A stretch of DNA of 11,682 nt. It comes from Cytophagales bacterium. GTDB taxonomy: Bacteria; Bacteroidota; Bacteroidia; Cytophagales; Cyclobacteriaceae. Of the stretch, positions 7,630 to 11,682 are shown piece by piece. The notes under the pieces were generated by a model. The model had not been told where the DNA came from and did not search any database. It was given only the letters and a program-made list of their open reading frames with translations. Positions within the stretch are counted from its first letter, which is position 1. Each line of letters starts with the position of its first letter. Location of the stretch: contig DPSB01000467.1 in assembly GCA_003537495.1 (NCBI GenBank), positions 1 through 11,682 on the forward strand, written 5' to 3'. Position numbers and translations under genes: made by a program.

Positions 7630-8568
7630 ATGAAAATCAGGATTGCATATCTGTTTTTGATAAGTACTTTATTTTTAGCGGGCTGTAAGTCTGCGCTAGT
7701 AGCCACAACTTCTCAGTCTAAAGCCGAAATTTCGTTAGCCGAAACAGAACGTATAATTTCTGAACTATCAAGCGATAAAATGGAAGGTCGGGAATATGGT
7801 ACTGATGGTTATAACCGCGCAGCAGATTGGGTGATAAAATATTTGACCGATGCAGGTGTTAAGCCTTTCTTTTCAGAACATCAGGACATGCTGACTATTG
7901 GTGGAAAAAAGACTGCCAACATTGTGGGGCTAATTGGAAAACGAGATGATTCTAAAGAATATATTTTGTTAGGCGCACATTTAGATCATATTGGAAAGGT
8001 AAAGAGTAAAACGGATTCTGTTTACAACGGTGCCAATGACGATGCCAGTGGCGTAACAGCTGTTTTACAAATAGCACACTACCTGCAAAAAACAAAACCA
8101 GATGCAAATGTAATTGTAGCCTTATTTACGGCTGAAGAAAGTGGCCTGCTCGGATCAAACTACCTCGCTAAAAGAATGAAAGCGCTAAACATTAAAATCA
8201 GGTACATGCTAAACTTTGAAATGATTGGCAAAGCAATGACCATTGGTGAAGACAAGGTTTACATTACCGGCTTCCACAGATCAAATTTTGCCAGCGTTGC
8301 CAATGAACTTCTAAACACTCCCTTTGTTCATTATTTGCCAGAAGAAATTTCGTATGATTTGTTTCGAAGATCTGACAACTATGCGTTCTTTCAGGCTTAT
8401 GGCGTTCCTTGTCACACCATATCAACTTTCGACTTTAATAATTACAACTATTATCATGGTCTTAAAGATGAAGTAAGTGAACTGGATATAAAGAATATGA
8501 ACGCGGTTATAAATATTTCCGCCACACTGATCGAAAAGTTGATTGAGGCTGATACGCGAATAAAATGA
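7630..8568 (+). CDS. M28 zinc peptidase lipoprotein
   Basis: 312-residue M28 peptidase without the PA-like insert. The N-terminus (MKIRIAYLFLISTLFLAGC) has a clear lipobox LAGC with Cys19, so it should be lipid-anchored. Zinc-site motifs are AHLDHIG (His117, Asp119), NGANDDASG (Asp137/138), TAEESGLLGS (Glu169, Glu170), NFEMIGK (Glu197) and YYHGLKDE (His276). Glu197 stands where both neighbouring paralogues have Asp (NIDMIGR, NMDMVAR), a conservative change that keeps a carboxylate ligand. The N-terminal LSSDKMEGREYG matches the same segment in both neighbours, supporting common descent. A terminator lies just upstream, so it needs its own promoter. TAACTTTA at 7609-7616 is a weak -7 candidate. 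Confidence 0.9.
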   Translation: MKIRIAYLFLISTLFLAGCKSALVATTSQSKAEISLAETERIISELSSDKMEGREYGTDGYNRAADWVIKYLTDAGVKPFFSEHQDMLTIGGKKTANIVGLIGKRDDSKEYILLGAHLDHIGKVKSKTDSVYNGANDDASGVTAVLQIAHYLQKTKPDANVIVALFTAEESGLLGSNYLAKRMKALNIKIRYMLNFEMIGKAMTIGEDKVYITGFHRSNFASVANELLNTPFVHYLPEEISYDLFRRSDNYAFFQAYGVPCHTISTFDFNNYNYYHGLKDEVSELDIKNMNAVINISATLIEKLIEADTRIK

Positions 8569-8591
8569 TTTATAACGGATCATCTTTTTTT
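8565..8591 (+). terminator. Weak terminator-like hairpin overlapping a stop codon
   Basis: ATGAT (8565-8569) pairs with ATCAT (8579-8583) around a 9-nt loop, followed by C and seven T residues. The left arm contains the TGA stop of the second M28 gene. The stem is only five A/T-rich pairs, so it may terminate poorly and allow read-through into the third M28 gene. Confidence 0.35.
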
Positions 8592-8641
8592 AGTACCAAT
8601 ATTATTTTCATTTCCTTTACACACTTTTAATAATTCCGATT

Positions 8642-9544
8642 ATGAATCTATTGTGCAAGTTTTTGCTGTTGCTTTTTTTAGTTTTTCCGCTCACACTTAA
8701 AGCACAATCGTTATTTGACGAGAAAGAACTAATTGCGAATCTTAGGTTTCTTTCATCCGATTCACTGAAAGGTCGCCAAACTGGCACCCCGGAAAATGCG
8801 ATTGCCCGCAACTTTGTAGTCGAAAAGTTTAAAGAACTCAAGCTAACGCCATTTGCAAGCGGATATGAATTACCCTTCGAATTTGAAAACCGAAACGGCA
8901 CTAAAATAAAAGGTGTTAATGTGGCCGGCTTGATTAAAGGAAAGAAAGATTCTTACATCGTTATCTCTGCACATTATGATCATGTAGGCGTTCGCAGCGA
9001 AAAAATTTATAACGGTACCGATGATAATGCTTCTGGAACCAGTGCACTTTTTGCAATAGCCGAATACTTTGGTAAACACAAACCCGAGCACAACATTTTA
9101 ATCGTGGCTTTCGATGCAGAGGAGATGGGCTTGCGAGGAGCAAGTGCATTTGTGGCCAGCCCACCGGTACCAGTAGAAAAAATTGTTGCTAACCTTAATA
9201 TGGATATGGTAGCCCGTGCCGATAAAGGTGAATTAGTTGCTTGCGGAACATTTTTTTATCCGCAGCTAAAACCACATCTGGAAGGCCTGACATCCGAAAA
9301 AATAAAATTAGTGTTTGGACACGATGATCCTGAAAAATATAAAGGCCAAGATAACTGGACCTTCTCTTCCGATCATGGGCCATTTCATCGCGCTAAAATT
9401 CCTTTCATTTATTTTGGGGTAGAAGATCACAAAGATTATCACCAACCTACTGATGATTTTGAATTAGTAAATCCAGAAGTTTATCAAGCCTGTGTAAAAC
9501 TGATTATTCAGGCTGCCGGAAAAATTGATAAGGGACTTAAGTAG
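8642..9544 (+). CDS. Exported M28 zinc peptidase (third paralogue)
   Basis: 300-residue M28 peptidase without PA insert. A Sec signal peptide (hydrophobic 7-18) probably ends at LKA-QS (residues 19-23). The catalytic set is complete: AHYDHVG (His111, Asp113), NGTDDNASG (Asp127/128), DAEEMGLRG (Glu160, Glu161), NMDMVAR (Asp188) and YHQPTDD (His267). LRFLSSDSLKGRQTG (34-48) is the N-terminal motif shared with both upstream paralogues. It lies 73 nt after the lipoprotein paralogue, with only a weak hairpin between, so the two may share a transcript. The downstream neighbour is the convergent toxin gene. Aminopeptidase activity is the family expectation; substrate preference is unknown. Confidence 0.92.
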   Translation: MNLLCKFLLLLFLVFPLTLKAQSLFDEKELIANLRFLSSDSLKGRQTGTPENAIARNFVVEKFKELKLTPFASGYELPFEFENRNGTKIKGVNVAGLIKGKKDSYIVISAHYDHVGVRSEKIYNGTDDNASGTSALFAIAEYFGKHKPEHNILIVAFDAEEMGLRGASAFVASPPVPVEKIVANLNMDMVARADKGELVACGTFFYPQLKPHLEGLTSEKIKLVFGHDDPEKYKGQDNWTFSSDHGPFHRAKIPFIYFGVEDHKDYHQPTDDFELVNPEVYQACVKLIIQAAGKIDKGLK

Positions 9545-9567
9545 GATTAAGCATTTTGCTTTCTCAC

Positions 9568-9876
9568 TTAATATTCCATTGGCTCTTGTTTTACGTGGCG
9601 CATTCGTAAAATAACAATTTCTTTGTCTGAATATTTATAAGCGATTCGGAATGAGTATTTTTCAAAGGCGCGATAGTTCCCTGAATTAACCTTTTTGAAC
9701 TTATCAGGTGGGTACTTTTCTGGACTATCAGGAAGACTGTCAATTATTTTTATTATTGCGGTTCTTACTTTCTTTGCATTTGAATAAGAATCCTGACAAA
9801 TAAATTCGTAAATTTTTCGGAAAGAATTAGAAGCTTTAAAACTCCAGACCACAATAGGCTTGTATTTTTTCACCAC
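9568..9876 (-). CDS. ParE/RelE-superfamily toxin
   Basis: 102-residue basic protein of the ParE/RelE toxin superfamily, the toxic part of a type II toxin-antitoxin pair. It has the usual order: an N-terminal strand (PIVVWSFKA), two helices (SFRKIYEFICQ and NAKKVRTAIIKIIDSL), then strands with NYRAFEKYSFRIAYKYS and EIVILRMRHVKQEPMEY. The C-terminal RMRHVKQEP resembles the RVxHxRQxP end common in ParE-like proteins, which inhibit gyrase; RelE-like mRNA cleavage is the alternative. Start codons are GTG: 9876 gives a 7-nt overlap with the antitoxin gene, while GTG at 9873 gives a classic GTGA overlap and is equally likely. The overlap indicates translational coupling after the antitoxin. Confidence 0.88.
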   Translation of the reverse strand: MVKKYKPIVVWSFKASNSFRKIYEFICQDSYSNAKKVRTAIIKIIDSLPDSPEKYPPDKFKKVNSGNYRAFEKYSFRIAYKYSDKEIVILRMRHVKQEPMEY

Positions 9877-10094
9877 GCCTTCATTTGCTTCTTTAATTCA
9901 TCCTGAGAAATAAATTGGCCTCTTTTTATTTCTGCTTCGGCTTCATCCAACTCTTGATTGTATTGCTCAATACTTATACGGCCCTCATTCTTTAAGCCGT
10001 AATGTAACATGGCCTTGATGGCGCGTAACAATGAAAGGTCATCAACTTGTTTAAGTTCGTTGATAATTAGTGCACGTTCCACATTAATATCCAT
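9870..10094 (-). CDS. Antitoxin of the ParE/RelE-type module
   Basis: 74-residue protein of the small acidic/helical antitoxin type found with ParE/RelE-like toxins in Bacteroidota. The N-terminal half (LIINELKQVDDLSLLRAIKAMLHYGL) is helical and probably mediates dimerisation. The C-terminal segment (YNQELDEAEAEIKRGQFISQDELKKQMKAW) has the charged helix and 'GxxISxDELxxxxxxW' ending typical of toxin-neutralising tails in this group. No ribbon-helix-helix or HTH DNA-binding domain is obvious, so autoregulation is uncertain. It precedes and overlaps its toxin gene. Unlike its neighbours, it has a good Shine-Dalgarno sequence. Confidence 0.82.
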   Translation of the reverse strand: MDINVERALIINELKQVDDLSLLRAIKAMLHYGLKNEGRISIEQYNQELDEAEAEIKRGQFISQDELKKQMKAW

Positions 10095-10097
10095 GGT

Positions 10098-10103
10098 TCA
10101 CCT
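10098..10103 (-). promoter_or_regulatory. Shine-Dalgarno sequence of the antitoxin gene
   Basis: On the minus strand AGGTGA lies three bases before the ATG at 10094. It is complementary to TCACCT in the 16S rRNA 3' tail, with GG about six bases from the ATG. No other start in this window has a comparable match. Confidence 0.6.
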
Positions 10104-10113
10104 GTTTAGATAC

Positions 10114-10121
10114 CAAATATA
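10114..10121 (-). promoter_or_regulatory. Putative -7 box of the toxin-antitoxin operon
   Basis: Minus-strand TATATTTG matches TAnnTTTG exactly, 19 nt upstream of the antitoxin ATG, which implies a very short leader containing the Shine-Dalgarno site. No TTG is present at -33 spacing, and no clear operator palindrome is seen. Confidence 0.45.
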
Positions 10122-10173
10122 ATGATTTCAAAAGAGAAGATATTTATGCTAATTCTGAAATTGCCTTGATCAA

Positions 10174-11055
10174 TCAGAAAGGCACATGCACGTGCCTTTC
10201 TGCATGGTAGCTTGAACGCACCAGCGGCCCGGACTCTACATATTTAAGTCCACGCTTCAACCCTTCTTCTTTGTACATCGCGAAGGTATCGGGGTGAATA
10301 AACTCAGCCACTTCCAAATGCATTTTGGTGGGTTGCAGATATTGGCCAAGTGTTAAGATCATTAATCCATTTGCGGCCAGATCATCCATCGCTTTAAAAA
10401 CTTCTTCTTGGGTTTCGCCTACGCCCAACATAATCCCCGACTTGGTTCTTTTGCCGGCTTCGCGAATGCGTTTGATTTGCTCCAGGCTTCGTTCGTACTT
10501 GGCTTGTGGCCTTACCATTCTGTAAAGTCGGCCAACCGTTTCCATGTTATGCGACACCACTTCCTGTCCACCTTCAATCATGCGGTAAAGTGCATCCCAG
10601 TTGCCTTTGGTATCGGGTATTAACGTTTCAATAGTTGTTGCCGGACTAAGTGCTTTGGTTTGCACCACGGTTTGATACCACACTTCGGCACCACGGTCTT
10701 TCAATTCATCGCGGTTAACGGAGGTAATTACCGCGTGCTTCACGCCCATTTTTTTAATGGCTTCTGCAACACGTGCTGGCTCTTCAATATCGTATTCAGT
10801 TGGTCTTCCGGTGGCCACTGCACAAAACGTACAACTGCGGGTGCATACATTCCCCAGTATCATAAAGGTGGCTGTACCCGCTCCCCAGCATTCGCCCATG
10901 TTAGGGCAGTTACCGCTTTCGCAGATGGTATGCAGTTTATTTTCATCTACCAGTTTACGCACTTTGGCATACTCCGGCCCCACAGGCAACTTTACGCGCA
11001 GCCAATCGGGTTTTCGTTTTTTTGCTTCGGGCGATATTACGGGTAGTTCAATCAT
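10174..11055 (-). CDS. lipA: Lipoyl synthase
   Basis: 293-residue radical-SAM enzyme that inserts two sulfur atoms into protein-bound octanoyl groups, completing lipoyl cofactor on GcvH and 2-oxoacid dehydrogenase E2 subunits. Cys45, Cys50 and Cys56 ([12 protein letters not shown]) bind the auxiliary [4Fe-4S] cluster consumed as sulfur donor. Cys71, Cys75 and Cys78 (CTRSCTFC) form the radical-SAM cluster. The C-terminal VRSSYHAE (about 279-286) contains the conserved serine that ligates the auxiliary cluster. Length is normal for the family. gcvH, one substrate, lies 91 nt upstream on the same strand, a sensible pairing. A long inverted heptamer array separates them, so co-transcription is uncertain. 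No TAnnTTTG box is seen in the gap. The 3' end of the gene forms a hairpin. Confidence 0.97.
   Translation of the reverse strand: MIELPVISPEAKKRKPDWLRVKLPVGPEYAKVRKLVDENKLHTICESGNCPNMGECWGAGTATFMILGNVCTRSCTFCAVATGRPTEYDIEEPARVAEAIKKMGVKHAVITSVNRDELKDRGAEVWYQTVVQTKALSPATTIETLIPDTKGNWDALYRMIEGGQEVVSHNMETVGRLYRMVRPQAKYERSLEQIKRIREAGKRTKSGIMLGVGETQEEVFKAMDDLAANGLMILTLGQYLQPTKMHLEVAEFIHPDTFAMYKEEGLKRGLKYVESGPLVRSSYHAERHVHVPF
10175..10202 (-). other. Perfect hairpin spanning the 3' end and stop codon of lipA
   Basis: CAGAAAGGCAC (10175-10185) and GTGCCTTTCTG (10192-10202) form an 11-bp perfect stem with a 6-nt loop. It overlaps the final codons and TGA stop of lipA. No T-run follows on either strand, so it is not a standard intrinsic terminator. 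It may protect the mRNA 3' end or aid termination. Confidence 0.7.
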
Positions 11056-11061
11056 GAAAAC

Positions 11062-11145
11062 AGTAGTGAGTTGGTAGTCCTTAGTCTTTAGTTTATAATG
11101 TACACCTAACCCATACTTAAGACTAAGGACTAAATACTAACGACT
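11062..11145. repeat. Inverted heptamer array between gcvH and lipA
   Basis: The left arm has AGT at 11062, 11069, 11076, 11083 and 11090, always 7 nt apart. The right arm has ACT at 11115, 11122, 11129, 11136 and 11143, also 7 nt apart. The arms are exactly symmetric about 11103.5. The inner 18 nt (11075-11092 against 11115-11132) pair at 17 of 18 positions, around a 22-nt loop; the outer parts pair less well. The array almost fills the 91-bp gap. Confidence 0.9.
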
Positions 11146-11146
11146 T

Positions 11147-11527
11147 TTATTTACCAATAAGTTCCTTATACTGATCTGCGCTAAGTAAACCACTGGTTTC
11201 AGCTGCGTTAGAAATTTCAACTTTCACCATCCAGCCATCGCCATACGGATCGCTGTTTACTTTTTCAGGGCCCGATTCAAGAGCTTTGTTGAACTCAGTA
11301 ACTTTGCCACTTAACGGCATGAAAAGGTCAGATACGGTTTTTACAGCCTCAACAGTACCAAACACATCGTGTTGGTTAAGGCTTTGGCCTACCGATGAAA
11401 TATCTACATAGACAATATCGCCCAACTCGCCTTGGGCAAAATCGGTAATGCCAACGGTGGCAATGTTGCCTTCAATCTTAATCCATTCGTGGTCTTTGGT
11501 GTACTTCAGGTTTGCAGGAATGCTCAT
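11147..11527 (-). CDS. gcvH: Glycine cleavage system H protein
   Basis: 126-residue lipoyl carrier that shuttles the aminomethyl group of glycine between the P, T and L proteins in the cytoplasm. The lipoyl-lysine motif is clear: [13 protein letters not shown] (56-68) with Lys63 as the modified residue. The N-terminal YTKDHEW (9-15), [17 protein letters not shown] (26-42) and the C-terminal [13 protein letters not shown] (91-103) are all family hallmarks, and length is normal. lipA downstream encodes the enzyme that completes its cofactor. Upstream lies the end of a probable sprA, a linkage known in Bacteroidota. It has no Shine-Dalgarno site. A TAnnTTTG promoter lies 22 nt upstream, fed by a heptamer array. 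Confidence 0.97.
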   Translation of the reverse strand: MSIPANLKYTKDHEWIKIEGNIATVGITDFAQGELGDIVYVDISSVGQSLNQHDVFGTVEAVKTVSDLFMPLSGKVTEFNKALESGPEKVNSDPYGDGWMVKVEISNAAETSGLLSADQYKELIGK

Positions 11528-11549
11528 TTGTTGTTCGATTTAAGAGCTT

Positions 11550-11577
11550 CAAAATTAAGACAATTGTCAATTGTCAA
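11550..11577 (-). promoter_or_regulatory. Putative gcvH promoter (-33 TTG, -7 TAATTTTG)
   Basis: On the minus strand TAATTTTG (11557 down to 11550) matches TAnnTTTG, and TTG (11577-11575) lies 17 nt upstream, within the spacing reported for Bacteroidota. The -33 element is part of the CAATTGT heptamer array. The implied leader before the ATG at 11527 is short. Confidence 0.5.
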
Positions 11578-11596
11578 TTGCCCAATTGTCAATTAT
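11559..11596. repeat. CAATTGT heptamer tandem array upstream of gcvH
   Basis: Units start at 11561, 11568, 11575, 11583 and 11590, a 7-nt period broken once by one extra base. They read CAATTGT, CAATTGT, CAATTGC, CAATTGT and CAATTAT. Each full unit contains the palindrome CAATTG, and GACAATTGTC (11559-11568) is a perfect 10-bp palindrome. Confidence 0.88.
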
Positions 11597-11604
11597 TATT
11601 GGGC
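11580..11604 (-). terminator. Hairpin over the stop codon of the probable sprA
   Basis: GCCCAAT (11580-11586) pairs perfectly with ATTGGGC (11598-11604) around an 11-nt loop. It covers the end of the upstream minus-strand gene and part of the heptamer array. No T-run follows on the minus strand, so terminator activity is uncertain. Confidence 0.35.
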
Positions 11605-11682
11605 TAAATTGAATAAAATCTTAAACCCGGCCCGGGTGGTACTGCGCCTGAATGAATTGGTTACCAGCGGTTCGTTTACACT
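11596..11682 (-). CDS. sprA: C-terminus of a probable SprA (partial, 5' end outside window)
   Basis: The minus strand is open from the window edge to a TAA at 11598-11596, followed directly by a second TAA, and encodes the last 28 residues of a larger protein. The tail reads NEPLVTNSFRRSTTRAG then FKILFNLAQ. The pattern 'P-V-T/S-x-S-F ... G-x-K/F ... F-x-L' resembles the final beta-strands of SprA, the very large outer-membrane translocon of the type IX secretion and gliding systems. In Bacteroidota, sprA is commonly found directly upstream of gcvH, which fits the position here. With only 28 residues, another outer-membrane beta-barrel protein remains possible. That it is a coding end on this strand is well supported by the position and the twin stop codons. 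Confidence 0.6.
   Translation of the reverse strand, partial: SVNEPLVTNSFRRSTTRAGFKILFNLAQ

Noticed and set aside
9549..9561. AAGCA-TTT-TGCTT hairpin between the third M28 gene and the toxin gene
   Set aside because: A 5-bp A/T-rich stem with a 3-nt loop and no T-run; too weak to call a terminator although the position between convergent genes would suit one.
10660..11046. 128-codon plus-strand ORF opposite lipA
   Set aside because: It lies entirely antisense to lipA, whose catalytic cysteines are intact; its composition (His, Phe, Cys-rich) is that of a shadow frame.
11094..11099. TATAAT in the loop of the inverted heptamer array as a -10 box
   Set aside because: The primary sigma factor of Bacteroidota uses TAnnTTTG, and no matching -35 is present; it falls in an A/T-rich loop.
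11062..11596. Possible CRISPR array near gcvH
   Set aside because: Units are 7 nt without spacers, and no cas gene is present.

Overview
The window reads as chromosomal DNA of a member of the Bacteroidota, most likely Cytophagales-like. Three things point there. Start codons are mostly preceded by A/T-rich sequence without a Shine-Dalgarno motif. Several upstream regions carry TAnnTTTG-type -7 boxes. The gene content includes an FHS-family sugar transporter, a NahK-like kinase pair, M28 peptidases, a DUF6934-like protein, and a gcvH gene next to what looks like the C-terminus of the gliding/type IX secretion protein SprA. This assignment is inference from gene content and signals; no database search was possible.

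Layout. (1) Positions 2-3143, minus strand: a tightly overlapping operon of an FHS/FucP-family sugar transporter, an SMP-30/gluconolactonase-like protein and a nucleoside-hydrolase lipoprotein. (2) Positions 3230-5167, plus strand, divergent from the first operon: a sugar-1-phosphate nucleotidyltransferase (TTG start) followed 3 nt later by a NahK/MdsC-like APH-fold sugar kinase, probably a sugar salvage route to an NDP-sugar. (3) Positions 5395-5853, minus: a DUF6934-like protein of unknown function. (4) Positions 6029-9544, plus: three consecutive paralogous M28 zinc peptidases, all exported (one is a lipoprotein), with a strong intrinsic terminator after the first. (5) Positions 9568-10094, minus: a ParE/RelE-type toxin-antitoxin pair with the only clear Shine-Dalgarno sequence in the window. 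(6) Positions 10174-11527, minus: lipA and gcvH, an enzyme and one of its substrates, followed at 11596-11682 by the 3' end of a probable sprA.

The most unusual DNA structure is around gcvH. Its downstream gap (11062-11145) holds two inverted arms of five heptamers each, in strict 7-nt register and symmetric about one point. Its upstream gap (11559-11596) holds a different heptamer array built on CAATTGT, which supplies -33-type TTG elements to a TAnnTTTG promoter. These two heptamer arrays are the best candidates for something undescribed here. The sugar kinase/nucleotidyltransferase locus and the M28 trio are the most interesting protein-coding units. No IS element, tRNA, rRNA or CRISPR array was seen.
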